In this document: positions 27,659-36,598 of the stretch, piece by piece | Layout of the letters: the number at the start of each line of letters is the position of its first letter | Position numbering within the stretch: position 1 is the first letter of the stretch | Origin: Planctomycetaceae bacterium | Lineage (GTDB): Bacteria > Planctomycetota > Phycisphaerae > SM23-33 | DNA: 64,000 nucleotides | Assembly: GCA_039680605.1 (NCBI GenBank) | Contig: JBDKTA010000045.1 | Location: forward strand, 1-64,000 | Direction of reading: 5' to 3' | Made by a program: the position numbers and the translations under genes | The notes under the pieces: model-generated | The model's input: the letters and a program-made list of their open reading frames with translations, nothing else | Database searches by the model: none | What the model was told of the DNA's origin: nothing

Positions 27659-28588
27659 CTACGCCGCTTTGCGTTGGAGCTTCTGGGCGGGGTCGTACTT
27701 GACCTCCAGCACCACGGCCGGCTGGTCCGGGATGATAGCCGTGAACGTGCCCTTTTCGATCACCAGCGCCGAGGCGGTGCCCTTGTAGACGGCCGACATG
27801 CCCGAGTCGATGCAGATTACGCGCCCGTTGCCGAAGGTCTTGACGCCCGCGACAGTGTGGCCGACGACGGCGTGGCGGACGGCGTGCTTGGTGAAGAACC
27901 CATCGCACGCCTCGGCGACGACGGCGGGGTCCTCGTCTACCCAGTGGCGATACCACAGCGGTCCGCCGCTCTTGAGCAGGCCCTTGAGCGGGCGGTCGCC
28001 GTTGAGGGCCTTGCGGACGTTGTCGTTGATCTGGTCGAGGCTCATCTCGGCCATGCTCGGCGGCAGGCCGGCGTGGAGGAACATCACCTCGTTGATCTTG
28101 ATGACGGTGTTGTGCGTGCGCAGCCACTTGCCGTACTTGCCTTCGGGGCCCATGGCCTGGATGTATTGCTCGCGTCCGCCAAAGGCCTCGTCTTCGCCGG
28201 GCGTGATGAAGCGGTAGTCGCCGATCATGACCATGGCCTCATGGTTGCCCAGCAGCGCATGCACCATTCCGCCGGCGGCGGCGGCCTGGGTTTCGAGCTT
28301 CATCAGCAGGTCCATGGCTTTGCGCGACTCATCGCCGCGGTCCAGGATGTCGCCGGTCTGCACCAGGTGCGTCTTGCCGGCGATCCAGTCTTCCTTGTCG
28401 TTGATGATGCCGGCCGCCTTGAGCGAGACGACGAACTGCTTGCAGTCGCCGTGGACGTCGCCGATAGCCACGACGCGCTCAATGCCTGTCCATGTGTTGG
28501 GGATCGGCGCTGGCGTCGCTGCCCTTGCGGTCAGAGATCCGGCCAGGGCGAACATGCAGGCAAGCGTCAGGACGGTGCGTCGCTTCAC
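27659..28588 (-). CDS. Exported calcineurin-like metallophosphatase (copy 2)
   Basis: 309 aa with a signal peptide (hydrophobic segment to about residue 23, ending LTARA). Metal motifs VVAIGDVHGDCKQF, LVQTGDILDRGDES, ALLGNHEAMV, VMFLHAGLP and AVVGHTVAG are intact. GTG start at 28588 with AAGGAG 8 nt upstream. It is a paralogue of the downstream gene, about 238 bp away on the same strand, so a tandem duplication followed by repeat insertion is likely. Substrate unknown. Divergent from the histidine kinase at 28697. Confidence 0.88.
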   Translation of the reverse strand: MKRRTVLTLACMFALAGSLTARAATPAPIPNTWTGIERVVAIGDVHGDCKQFVVSLKAAGIINDKEDWIAGKTHLVQTGDILDRGDESRKAMDLLMKLETQAAAAGGMVHALLGNHEAMVMIGDYRFITPGEDEAFGGREQYIQAMGPEGKYGKWLRTHNTVIKINEVMFLHAGLPPSMAEMSLDQINDNVRKALNGDRPLKGLLKSGGPLWYRHWVDEDPAVVAEACDGFFTKHAVRHAVVGHTVAGVKTFGNGRVICIDSGMSAVYKGTASALVIEKGTFTAIIPDQPAVVLEVKYDPAQKLQRKAA

Positions 28589-28696
28589 GGTGAGTCTCCT
28601 TTTTAAGGCCGCCGCCAGTATACGCTTTTCGCGGCCGTGCCCTAGAATGAATTTGACGCTTGGTCTTTACGCCTCTCCAACGCGGGTGAAGAAATA

Positions 28697-30622
28697 ATGT
28701 CTTACCGTTCAGACGAAGTACAGGGGAGGGTCAGCGGCTCGCCGTCGCAGCGGCTTTTGTACAGGGTCATCGCGGAAGTGAAGGATCTGGCGATCGTGGT
28801 TCTGGATGTCAACGGAGTCATCGTCGCCGGCAATGGGGGCACGCGGTTGCTTGGGGAGTGGGGCGAGGAACTGCTGGGGCGGCATGTGTCTTGCCTTTAC
28901 GCCGGCGAGGACGCCGAAGCCGGCAAGCCCCGCAAGGATCTCGAGATCGCTTCGCATGACGGCCAGTATTGCAGCGAGGGGCTCTATGTCCGCCGCGGCG
29001 GCGAGAGGTTCTGGGCCCAAGTGAGGTTGATCGCCTTGCGCGGTTCGGCGGGCGAACCCCGCGGGTTCATCTGTGTCATCACCGACCTGACCGACAGGAA
29101 GGCGCAGAAGGACCGCGAGGAGTCGATCCAGTCGAGCGTGCAGGAGGAGAAGTCGTGGTACCAGGACCTGTTCGAGTCCGCCCCGGACGGGTATGTGGTC
29201 ACCAGCCCGACCGGCCGCATCGAGGTCGTCAACCGCACAGCCTGCTCGATGCTGGGCTACGCGCCGGCGGAGTTGTACGAGTGTCTTCTGAGCGACCTTC
29301 TTCCCGAGCCGCACATCGGCGAGTTTCACCAGTATCTCCAAGCATTGACCGCCGGTCAGTCCCTGGCGCCCTGGGATGTGCAGGTGCTGCGAAAGGATGG
29401 TCCTCCCTTCTGGGCGGCCGTAACGGCCTCGGCGACGCGCGACGCGCAGGGACAGGTGATGAACTTGCGATGGCTGATCCGGGACATGACCCGCGAGCGC
29501 CAGGCGCAGGAACGCCTGCGCGCCAGCGAGGAGCGCCTGGCCGCGGCGACGCGCGAAACCAAGGTCGGCGTCTTCGATTGGAACGTCATCACCGGCATGT
29601 CGCTCTGGAGCGAGGAGTTCGAGCAGCTTTTCGGTTTCGACACCAGTTCCGGACCGCCGGCCGAAATGGTGGTGCGCAGCCGCGACCACTGGGCGTCGCG
29701 CATCCATCCCGACGACGTGGCGGGCTTCTGGGCCGAACTGGCGCACGCCAAGGCCACTCACGTCATGGCCGAAAAAGACTTCAGGGTGATCTGGCCTGAC
29801 GGGAGCCTTCATTGGCTCAACGCCAGAGGCCGTTACTACTACGACGAACATGGGCAGCCTTGCCGGCTGCTGGGTACGGCCAGGGACATCACCCGCAAGA
29901 AGGAGACCGAGCAGCAGCTTGAGCAAACGGCCGAAGAGTTGGCGCGGTCCAACGCCGAATTGGAGCACTTCGCCCACGTGGCCAGCCACGACCTGCGCGA
30001 ACCGCTGGGGGTGATTCTGCTTTACCTGACCCTCCTGAAGAAGAGACTCGGCCCGGTCATCGGGATGGAAAATGCCGGGTTCATCGAGCACGCCATGGGC
30101 GCCGCCGACCGGATGAACAAGCTCATCAGCAATCTCCTGGCGTACTCGCGCGTCGGTCGAAGCGGCGCCGCCTCTGAACCGACCGACATGAACGACGTGC
30201 TGCGCGAAGCGGAGGAAAACCTGGAGGCCGCCGTAAGCCAGGAGCAGGCGGTCGTGATTCACCAGCCCCTGCCGGTTATCCGCGCGGAGAAGCCGCTGAT
30301 GACGCAGCTCCTGCAGAACCTGATCGGCAACGCCGTCAAGTACCGTTCGCCAGGCAAGCCCCCGCAGATCGAGGTGGGGGCGCGGCGCGAGGGCAATGCG
30401 TGGCTCTTCTGGGTGCGGGACAGCGGCGTGGGCATCGCGCCGGTAGACCATGATCGCATCTTCATGATCTTCCAGCGCATCCAGGCGGGGCAGCAATCGC
30501 CCGGGGCCGGTATCGGGCTGGCCATCTGCAAAAAGATCGTCGAGCACCACTGCGGACGCATCTGGGTCGAGTCGCAACCGGGCCAGGGCGCGACCTTCTT
30601 TTTCACGATTCCAGACCGCTAG
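28697..30622 (+). CDS. Soluble PAS-domain sensor histidine kinase
   Basis: 641 aa, no membrane segments. PAS about 15-130 (NGVIVAGNGGTRLLGEWG, then ITDLTDRK), PAS about 155-275 (DGYVVTSPTGRIEVVNRTA, then IRDMTRERQAQ), PAS_3-type about 285-405 (LFGFDTSSG, then GTARDITRKKE). HisKA at about 420-490 has the H-box EHFAHVASHDLREPLGV. The HATPase domain has N box LLQNLIGNAVKY, G1 FWVRDSGVGIAP and G2 GAGIGLAICKKIVEHH. It autophosphorylates in response to a cytoplasmic signal and donates to a response regulator, but none is encoded nearby, so it is an orphan kinase. The PAS_3/phytochrome-like order is common in two-component regulators of this type. Confidence 0.93.
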   Translation: MSYRSDEVQGRVSGSPSQRLLYRVIAEVKDLAIVVLDVNGVIVAGNGGTRLLGEWGEELLGRHVSCLYAGEDAEAGKPRKDLEIASHDGQYCSEGLYVRRGGERFWAQVRLIALRGSAGEPRGFICVITDLTDRKAQKDREESIQSSVQEEKSWYQDLFESAPDGYVVTSPTGRIEVVNRTACSMLGYAPAELYECLLSDLLPEPHIGEFHQYLQALTAGQSLAPWDVQVLRKDGPPFWAAVTASATRDAQGQVMNLRWLIRDMTRERQAQERLRASEERLAAATRETKVGVFDWNVITGMSLWSEEFEQLFGFDTSSGPPAEMVVRSRDHWASRIHPDDVAGFWAELAHAKATHVMAEKDFRVIWPDGSLHWLNARGRYYYDEHGQPCRLLGTARDITRKKETEQQLEQTAEELARSNAELEHFAHVASHDLREPLGVILLYLTLLKKRLGPVIGMENAGFIEHAMGAADRMNKLISNLLAYSRVGRSGAASEPTDMNDVLREAEENLEAAVSQEQAVVIHQPLPVIRAEKPLMTQLLQNLIGNAVKYRSPGKPPQIEVGARREGNAWLFWVRDSGVGIAPVDHDRIFMIFQRIQAGQQSPGAGIGLAICKKIVEHHCGRIWVESQPGQGATFFFTIPDR

Positions 30623-30639
30623 GGCCCTCCAAAAACACA

Positions 30640-30750
30640 AATGCAACCACAGAGACTCAGAGGGGGGATGAGGTAGGAAACAAGAAGACCGGGTATTTGT
30701 TTTCTTGTTGTTACCTCAGTGCATTCTGTGCCTCTGTGGTAAGTTTCGAC
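30640..30750. repeat. ME inverted repeat downstream of the histidine kinase
   Basis: ACCACAGAGACTCAGAGG (30643-30660) faces GTGCCTCTGTGGT (30728-30740), with an inner stem AACAAGAAGACC / GTTTTCTTGTTG. It lies between convergent genes and may terminate both transcripts. Confidence 0.8.
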
Positions 30751-30784
30751 GGATGGCAGTGTCGCCTGCCACCCGGCCCGGTTA

Positions 30785-31132
30785 TCAGCGCGGCGCTGGC
30801 GCGGTCGAATCGCTTGCGGTTCCTGTGGCGAGGTTCACGATCTGGTGATCGGGGCTCTGCTTGCTGACGACGACCGTGCCGCGGCGACCGGCCGCCTGCC
30901 AGACGTAGTTGGCCGGCATGTCGGCGGGGTCCGTCGTGACGGTGAAACTGGCCGTCCCGCGGTTGGCGACAGGAAGGATCGGCGGCGTCGGCTCGATCTT
31001 GCCCGGTCCCTGAAGCGAGACTTCGGTATCGCGCCCGGTGTCGTTGACGAACATGATATTCGACGTCTTGCAGCCGCCCAGGATCATCGCCAGGCCGGCC
31101 AGCACTGCCAAAGACAACATGCGTGCGTTCAT
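30785..31132 (-). CDS. Small predicted lipoprotein, function unknown
   Basis: 115 aa. Lipoprotein signal MNARMLSLAVLAGLAMILGG followed by Cys, a good lipobox. The mature part is short and beta-rich (IMFVNDTGRDTEVSLQG, TASFTVTTDPADM, RRGTVVVSKQSPDHQIV), resembling a single immunoglobulin-like or cupredoxin-like strand set, with a Ser/Thr/Pro-rich tail. I do not recognise the family. It is convergent with the histidine kinase and upstream of the phosphatase at 31240 on the same strand. Confidence 0.7.
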   Translation of the reverse strand: MNARMLSLAVLAGLAMILGGCKTSNIMFVNDTGRDTEVSLQGPGKIEPTPPILPVANRGTASFTVTTDPADMPANYVWQAAGRRGTVVVSKQSPDHQIVNLATGTASDSTAPAPR

Positions 31133-31239
31133 TCGGTGTCTCCTGTAGTAGTGCAGGAATTGTAGCGGCGCCGCCCGCGCGGCACGGCGTGTTCAGTTCC
31201 GCCCGGCGTCGCGGGCGCGAGAGGCCCGCAACGGCCCGG

Positions 31240-32181
31240 TCATTCCTTCAACCCAAAAGGCTTGGCGTCGAGATTCCACTGCGGGGCGATCTTGATGCCC
31301 AGAAACGCCAGCGCCGTCGGCGCCACGGCGGTGATCCCCGGGCCCGGCGTCACTTCGCCCTTCTTGGCCGCGGCGCCGCTGACGATGATGAAGGCCTTGC
31401 GCTCCTGCGGGCTGTCGCCGCCATGGACGCCGCCGGGACCCTTGGGGTCCTTGGTGCCGCCGTGGTCGGTCACGGCGATGATCAGCCACTCTTCGTTGGC
31501 GTAGGTCTTGCGGGCCTTGACCGCCGCGACGATCTCGCCGACGTGCTTGTCGGCCTGTTCGATGGCTTCGAGATACTTGGGAATCTTCGGACCGTAATTG
31601 TTCGCGTGCCCGGCGCCGTCGACCTCGTCAAGCTGCAGGAACATGAGCGTCGGCGTATTCTCCGCCAGTTCCTTCTTGGCCAGCTCGACGACCTTGGCGT
31701 CGCCGGCGCCGCGGGCCTTGAACGTCGCGCCCGGGGCCATCACCTGCGTGATGATCGGCCAGTTCGAGATGCACACGCTGCGGGCGGCCCCGTCGTGCGA
31801 CTTGAGCCGCTGGAACATGGTGGGGTAGCTGACGTGGTCTGCCGGAACCGGCTGGCCTCTGAGCATCCGCGCGCCCTTATGCTTGTTCGCCCAGACGCCC
31901 GTGATAATGCTGTGCCAGCTCGCCATGCTGGCCGTGTTCTGGCGCGAAGGCGTCCCCAGCACCCCGCCGGCGAAGGCGTCCCAGCTCACCGCGCCGTCGG
32001 CCGCCAACGCCTTGAGGTTCGGCGCCTTGGCCGCCTTGACGGCGTCGGGCATGGCCCCGTCGATGCCGATGATCAGCACGTGTTTAGTCTTGTCGGCCAG
32101 CGCCGCCGAGGCCGAAAGCGACACCACCAGAGCCCCGATAACCCCAACTACCGCATGACGAACCCACTTACCACTACACAT
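31240..32181 (-). CDS. Exported alkaline-phosphatase-superfamily enzyme (nucleotide pyrophosphatase/phosphodiesterase-like)
   Basis: 313 aa from ATG 32181, chosen because AAAGGATC lies 8 nt upstream and a signal peptide follows (VVGVIGALVVSLSASAALA). Superfamily metal and nucleophile sites: VLIIGIDGAMPDA (first Asp), QNTASMASWHSIITG (Thr/Ser nucleophile), LQLDEVDGAGHANNYG (Asp and His), VTDHGGTKDP (Asp-His) and GGVHGGDSP (His). The protein is probably periplasmic and hydrolyses a phosphate mono- or diester; sulfatase activity is less likely because the CxPxR motif is absent. A longer frame upstream of 32181 is not supported. Confidence 0.83.
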   Translation of the reverse strand: MCSGKWVRHAVVGVIGALVVSLSASAALADKTKHVLIIGIDGAMPDAVKAAKAPNLKALAADGAVSWDAFAGGVLGTPSRQNTASMASWHSIITGVWANKHKGARMLRGQPVPADHVSYPTMFQRLKSHDGAARSVCISNWPIITQVMAPGATFKARGAGDAKVVELAKKELAENTPTLMFLQLDEVDGAGHANNYGPKIPKYLEAIEQADKHVGEIVAAVKARKTYANEEWLIIAVTDHGGTKDPKGPGGVHGGDSPQERKAFIIVSGAAAKKGEVTPGPGITAVAPTALAFLGIKIAPQWNLDAKPFGLKE

Positions 32182-32381
32182 CGAACTCGATCCTTTCTCT
32201 CCGGAAATATTTCTCGGAGCGCGTTTCTTTAATTCGCAATCCCAAATCATAGCGTTCCCGCCAGTGGCAAACAATGACTTGCTCCCACTCACCACTCACC
32301 ACTCACAACTCTCCCCTTGCCCCTTGCTTTAACCCCACCTAGACGAGATGATGTCGCGCCTTGCGAAAAATGGAGACCCCC
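32182..32381. repeat. Divergent intergenic region with MG repeat
   Basis: Bases 32283-32308 are MG (CACTCACCACTCACCACTCAC). The remainder is the shared promoter space of the phosphatase (-) and the GH29 gene (+); no clear promoter boxes identified. Confidence 0.6.
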
Positions 32382-34112
32382 ATGAGCAATAACAAGAAAC
32401 CAGTTGATCTGACAGCGTCCCCCGACGGGCGATGGTTCCAGCAGTCCAAGTTCGCCATGTTCGTACACTGGGGCCCCTACGCCGCAACCGGCGGCGTCTG
32501 GAACGGCAAACGCTATCACGGCATCGGCGAGTGGCTCATGTGCCGCGCGCAGATCCCCGCGGCAGACTACGCCGCCATGGCCGCCACCTTCAACCCCCGA
32601 AAGTTCTCCGCCGACCGCTGGGCGGCGCTGGCGGCCGAGGCGGGCATGAAGTACATCGTCATCACCGCAAAGCATCACGACGGGTTCGCGATGTTCAAGT
32701 CCGGCGCCAGCGCGTACAACATCGCCGACTACACGCCCTTCAAGCGCGACCCGCTGGCCGAGCTGGCCAAGGCCTGCCCCAAGCACGGCCTGAAGCTGGG
32801 CTTCTACTACTCGCAGTTCCAGGACTGGCACGCCATTGGCGGCGGGGGCAACGGTTGGGACCCTGCCGTCAAGGGCGACTTTGCCGAATACTTCAACGGC
32901 AAGTGCGTCCCGCAGGTCGAGGAGCTGATGAGCAACTACGGCGACGTGGCGCTGATCTGGTTCGACACCCCCGGGCCGATCTCGCGCGAAGACTCGCTGC
33001 GGCTGGTGCATACGGTGCGCCGCCTTCAGCCGCAGTGCCTGATCAACAGCCGCATCGGCAACGGCGTGGGCGACTACGACTCGCTGGGCGACCAGGAGAT
33101 TCCCCTGGAAGCACACGGCGGGCTGTGGGAGTCGATCGACACGCACAACGACACGTGGGGCTTCGTCGAGCACGACCACAACTGGAAGAGCTCGCGCGAG
33201 CTCGTGCGGCGGCTGGTGAAGGTCGTCGCCAAGGGCGGCAACTACATGCTCAACATCGGGCCAAACGGTTTGGGCGAGATCCCCGCCGCGTCGGCCGACA
33301 TCCTCCGCGAGGTCGGCGTCTGGACCCAGCGCAACGCCGCGGCGATTTACAACGCCGCGCCCTCGCCGCTGCCGACGATGCCCTGGGGCGAATGCACCGC
33401 CTCGCGCGACGGCAAGAAACTCTACCTGCACGTGTTGGACTATCCCCTCGACGGACGGCTCACGCTGGCGGGCCTCAAGGGAACGATCAAGCGCGCGGCG
33501 GTTCTCGGCCGCGGCGCCAAGACGCTCAAAGTATCGAAGAACGCCGGCGCGACGAACATCGCTCTGCCGCAACAGCCGCCCGCCGAGCCGACGGTGATCG
33601 TGCTGGATGTGGCCGGCAAAATGTCTGCCGACAAAATGCAGACCGTCCTGCCGGGCCTGCGGAACGACTTCGATCCGCCCTTCGCCAAGCTGACCGCCTG
33701 CAAGGCCGGCAAGAATAGCTGGATGGAAAAGTTCGGCGACTGGAAGCACGCCGACTGCATCATCGACTGGCAGGGCCCCGGCAGCAGTGCCTCGTGGACC
33801 TTCAAAACGCCCCAGGCCGGGCGGTATTACCTGGAGCTGGACTACTCCGCCAAGCTCGAGGCCGACGGCATCGAGGGCGTCGTCAGCGTGGGCAAGATCG
33901 AGATTCCCTTCCCCGCCCTGGACACCGGCCAGCGCGACGCCGGCGTGCCCGATCACGGCCTGTGGCCGCTCTACCGCAAGTACAACTGCGGTATCGTACA
34001 CCTGCCCAAGGCCGGCAAGTACACGCTGACGATCCGCCCGACGAAAGAAACGCCCAGCGGCTGGATCATGCTCAAGACCGTCACGCTAGCGCCCGTGCCG
34101 ACCGTGCGGTAA
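32382..34112 (+). CDS. Alpha-L-fucosidase, GH29, with C-terminal carbohydrate-binding-like domain
   Basis: 576 aa from ATG 32382 (MSNNKKPVDLTASPDGRWF), preceded by GGAGACC. GH29 barrel motifs: KFAMFVHWGPYAATGG, MKYIVITAKHHDGFAMF, VALIWFDTPGPIS (nucleophile Asp in WFDT) and LINSRIGNGVGDY. It then has the GH29 C-terminal beta-sandwich and, from about residue 440, an extra beta-rich domain (SSASWTFKTPQAGRYYLELD, GKYTLTIRP) resembling those appended to bacterial fucosidases. No signal peptide, so cytoplasmic or exported by another route. The third GH29-type gene in this window; it is closer to 8898 than to 5379. Confidence 0.9.
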   Translation: MSNNKKPVDLTASPDGRWFQQSKFAMFVHWGPYAATGGVWNGKRYHGIGEWLMCRAQIPAADYAAMAATFNPRKFSADRWAALAAEAGMKYIVITAKHHDGFAMFKSGASAYNIADYTPFKRDPLAELAKACPKHGLKLGFYYSQFQDWHAIGGGGNGWDPAVKGDFAEYFNGKCVPQVEELMSNYGDVALIWFDTPGPISREDSLRLVHTVRRLQPQCLINSRIGNGVGDYDSLGDQEIPLEAHGGLWESIDTHNDTWGFVEHDHNWKSSRELVRRLVKVVAKGGNYMLNIGPNGLGEIPAASADILREVGVWTQRNAAAIYNAAPSPLPTMPWGECTASRDGKKLYLHVLDYPLDGRLTLAGLKGTIKRAAVLGRGAKTLKVSKNAGATNIALPQQPPAEPTVIVLDVAGKMSADKMQTVLPGLRNDFDPPFAKLTACKAGKNSWMEKFGDWKHADCIIDWQGPGSSASWTFKTPQAGRYYLELDYSAKLEADGIEGVVSVGKIEIPFPALDTGQRDAGVPDHGLWPLYRKYNCGIVHLPKAGKYTLTIRPTKETPSGWIMLKTVTLAPVPTVR

Positions 34113-34132
34113 AACGGGGCGGCATGGCAGAG

Positions 34133-34172
34133 TGGACTTGGTGGACGCGGTGGACGCAGTGGACGAATGGGG
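34133..34172. repeat. MK (GTGGACNNN)n repeat
   Basis: GTGGACTTGGTGGACGCGGTGGACGCAGTGGACG-type run (quoted in pieces: GTGGACGCG, GTGGACGCA) beyond the 3' end of the four-helix-bundle gene. Confidence 0.8.
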
Positions 34173-34195
34173 GGCGCGGTGCATGCCCGGGCGTT

Positions 34196-34846
34196 TCATT
34201 GCTGCCGGCGTTTTTGCGATCGCACGCGGTATAGTCGCTCGGTGAAGCCGCCTTCATTTTCAAACGCCGCTGCCAATGCGGCCAGTTGCCTCTCCAGAAG
34301 GCTGCACGCCACGGCTGCCAGAACCAGCGCCGCGTTGGCGGCCAGTTCGGCATAGCTCGCCACGGCCGGCGGCGGCGCTGCGCCTGCGCCGCGGCGTCCA
34401 TTGGGTCCACTTTGTCCACCAGGTCCACGGCGTCCACGCTCATGCTCCTGCCGCACCCACGCGGCCACGTCGTCTGCCGTGGCGCAGCGACGAACAATCA
34501 GGCTCTGGCGGCGCCCATCCTGGCGCTCCCAGATCGGCAGACCGCGCTGGCGCAGGAAGTCTTCGTAGTCCAGCCGCAGCTCTTCCAGGCTGGCCCGGGC
34601 CACGCTGGTCAGCTTGAGCTCGGTCTTTTTGGAGGTTCCCGAGGCCTCGCTGCCTTCGGCGATATTCTGCACCCCCGACCGCGCCGCCTGCACCATCTGG
34701 TCCCGAGTGCGGCTGCGCCCGTCGATATAGCGGCCGCAGAAACGCACCGTGACATCGTAGAGCAATTGGGCGACCTGGAAGCTCTTAAGCTTGCGGTATC
34801 CGCCATGCTTGGGAATCAGCGGCTCGCCGGCCGTCATGTCTGCCAT
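34196..34846 (-). CDS. Four-helix-bundle protein with suffix domain (S23/bIVP-type)
   Basis: 216 aa. Residues about 15-115 match the four-helix-bundle family related to the proteins of 23S rRNA intervening sequences: YRKLKSFQVAQLLYDVTVRF, RTRDQMVQAARSGVQNIAEG, SKKTELKLTSVARASLEEL and YEDFLRQRG. A Gly/Arg-rich linker (GRRGPGGQSGPNGRRGAG) encoded by an in-frame MK repeat joins the suffix domain (SYAELAANAALVL...). Biochemical role unknown; relatives are structural nucleic-acid-associated proteins and the Avd accessory protein of diversity-generating retroelements, but no reverse transcriptase is present here. A suffix-only fragment lies at 36888-37130. Confidence 0.82.
   Translation of the reverse strand: MADMTAGEPLIPKHGGYRKLKSFQVAQLLYDVTVRFCGRYIDGRSRTRDQMVQAARSGVQNIAEGSEASGTSKKTELKLTSVARASLEELRLDYEDFLRQRGLPIWERQDGRRQSLIVRRCATADDVAAWVRQEHERGRRGPGGQSGPNGRRGAGAAPPPAVASYAELAANAALVLAAVACSLLERQLAALAAAFENEGGFTERLYRVRSQKRRQQ
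34394..34438. repeat. MK repeat inside the four-helix-bundle gene
   Basis: GTCCACTTTGTCCACCAGG then GTCCACGGCGTCCACG, in frame, encoding the linker between the two domains of the 34196-34846 protein. Confidence 0.85.
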
Positions 34847-35260
34847 CCTTCCAAAGAGCCCAAGGCATTGGACCCATCTGAAAACCCATTTGCAGGACCT
34901 GAACCGCGGCCATTATGAAACGATCAGCCGCAACAGGCAAGCGATTCCCCCGACAGTTTGCCCCCGCGTCGCCCCGCATCCGGTGCGTCCACTGCGTCCC
35001 CGCGTCCACCGCGTCGACCGCGTCCACCAGGTCCACTCCCGGCCCTTCGGGTCTTTGGGCCCTTGTGGTTAACCCCCTCCCGGTTCGCGCCAGGTGGTTC
35101 TGCGTCTCAGGGCGGGAGGCGCCGCCGGGGCGAGGGCGGCTGGGGCCTTCGCACGGGCCGCTGCGGTGCAGTGCCCGGACAAGGTGTTGCTCGTCTTTTT
35201 TCATCGCGAGCGTATTCTATGGAGTGCGGCAGCCGTAGCTGCCGCTTTGGAAGTTTCTCC
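34847..35260. other. Gene-free stretch with MK repeat, HTH-gene fragment and ML remnant
   Basis: No intact gene. An MK run lies at 34985-35034, a fragment of an HTH-protein gene at 35069-35153 and an ML half-module (GGAGTGCGGCAGCC, TAGCTGCCGCTTT) at 35219-35251, broken by the IS element that begins at 35261. Confidence 0.75.
35069..35153 (-). pseudogene. 3' fragment of an HTH-protein gene
   Basis: Translated on the minus strand it gives APAALAPAAPPALRRRT then TWREPGGG and stop, matching the C-terminus of the intact gene at 37223-37966 but missing about 14 residues (37250-37310 equivalent). The 3' flank GGTTAACCCCCTCCCGG and the MK repeat are shared in direct orientation. Confidence 0.75.
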
Positions 35261-36598
35261 CACTACTGTCCGGTCATTAGTTGAATAGCGGCAGTTGGTT
35301 ATGAATACCGTCGTTTTCCATTATAGTGGAATCTTGCGAAAACGCCTGCAAAATAGGCATTTTCTCGAAAAGGCTGATGCTGAGAATTTGCAGAATTTCT
35401 GCCATGCTGCGTTCGATGCTCAGTTCCTTCTTGACGATAGCCACCAGCACGTAGACGCAGATAGCAATCCATATCTGCGTCTTGACGGCGTTGTCCGAGG
35501 TTCCATAGAACGCCTTGAGTCCGCAGGTTCTGCTTGATCCATTTGAAGAACAATTCCACCTGCCAACGGCACCGGTACAGTTGGGCGATGGTCAGCGCCG
35601 GCAAGGTGAAGTTGTTGGTCAGAAAGACGAAGTGCTTGTCGATGTCGGCCGCATGATAGCTGATCCGGCGAAACGGATCGGGATAGAACCGCGAACTCTT
35701 GGGGCCGCACAAGGCAATCGTGCTGTCGCTGCGCAGGCCGGTGGCCTTGTCCACTGGGCGGTACTTGCGTCGGACATAATCCATGGTGCGTTTGGCTCGC
35801 GTCACGAAGAAGGCCATGTCTTGAGTGAAGGTGTAGAGGCGGGCGAAGTCGATGTATCCACGATCCATGATGTAGAAGGCGCCCGGCTCGATCGGCAGGA
35901 GGTCGAGCGATCGGACATCCGCCATCGAACCGCTGGAAACATGCACGAAACATGGGATATTCCCGCGCAGGTCGATCAGGGTATGGAGCTTGACCGCGCT
36001 CTTGTGGCGGCGGAACTGCGCCCACGGGAAAAGCGAAAGGCACAGGTCGATGGTGGTGGAATCGAAGGCGTACACCGTCTGCTCGAGGTCGACGCCGAAG
36101 CTGTCCTTGGCGTAAAGCTTGCGGGCCTGCGCGATCAGCACGGCCGCGAAATCGGCATAGATGCGCCAGTCTCGAACCTCGTTGGCATCGGCCAACGTAC
36201 TGCGGGATACCGAACCTCGAAGGCCGACGTGGTAGAGCTTGGGCGTCATCGCCTGCAGGCACGTCACGATGTCGCGCAAGCTCTCGCGATAGGTCAACTG
36301 CGAAAAGGCCATGCAGAGAAACTGATCGCGGCAGGAGAAGCGGGAGACCTTGCGATTGCCTCGATATCGTCGCACGCAGACGTTGAAGGGGTGGTGGGGC
36401 AAGAAGTCCAGCAGTTGCGCGAAGACCAGTCGTCCGGCGTGCATGAGGCCATCCTTTCCAGGTTGAACTGGAAAGATCATGGCCGAACGAGGCAAGCAAG
36501 TTGAAATCGAAAACAGCCATTCTCTGCTTTAAGCCATTGAACTTCTTTGTCTTGTGTTAAAATCCAAAATCAATGACCGGACAGTAGTGAGTTTCTCC
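35252..36598. mobile_element. IS4-family insertion sequence with 9-bp target duplication
   Basis: Element 35261-36589 (1329 bp) ends in perfect 18-bp inverted repeats CACTACTGTCCGGTCATT. It is flanked by 9-bp direct repeats AGTTTCTCC (35252-35260 and 36590-36598), a size within the range for IS4-family elements. It sits beside an ML repeat half, which it disrupted. It has one transposase gene on the minus strand, frameshifted near its end. Confidence 0.93.
35277..36444 (-). pseudogene. IS4-family transposase (DUF4372 + DDE), frameshifted
   Basis: Starts at ATG 36444 (MHAGRLVFAQLLDFLPHH) with AAAGGATGG upstream. N-terminal DUF4372-like region, then DDE catalytic parts: VYAFDSTTIDLCLS (first Asp), FYIMDRGYIDFARL (second Asp) and YRCRWQVELFFKWIK, the complete Y-2-R-3-E-6-K signature. 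After KQNLRT the frame changes at about 35515-35520: the open frame continues as an unrelated tail, while the conserved IS4 tail (KAFYGTSDNAVKTQIWIAI, then LQILSISLFEKMPILQAF) continues in the next frame to a TAA at 35277, inside the left terminal repeat. One extra base explains it, so the transposase is probably inactive unless this is a sequence error. Confidence 0.9.

Noticed and set aside
34196..34846. Diversity-generating retroelement (Avd-like protein)
   Set aside because: The four-helix fold is related to Avd, but there is no reverse transcriptase and no template/variable repeat pair in the region.
35515..35520. Programmed frameshift in the IS4-family transposase
   Set aside because: No slippery A-run or hairpin is visible at the junction, and IS4-family transposases are normally a single frame.
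35420..36520. Second overlapping frame across the transposase as a separate gene
   Set aside because: It has no conserved motifs and lies over the DDE gene; only the last ~80 codons in the third frame are homologous, which indicates a frameshift.
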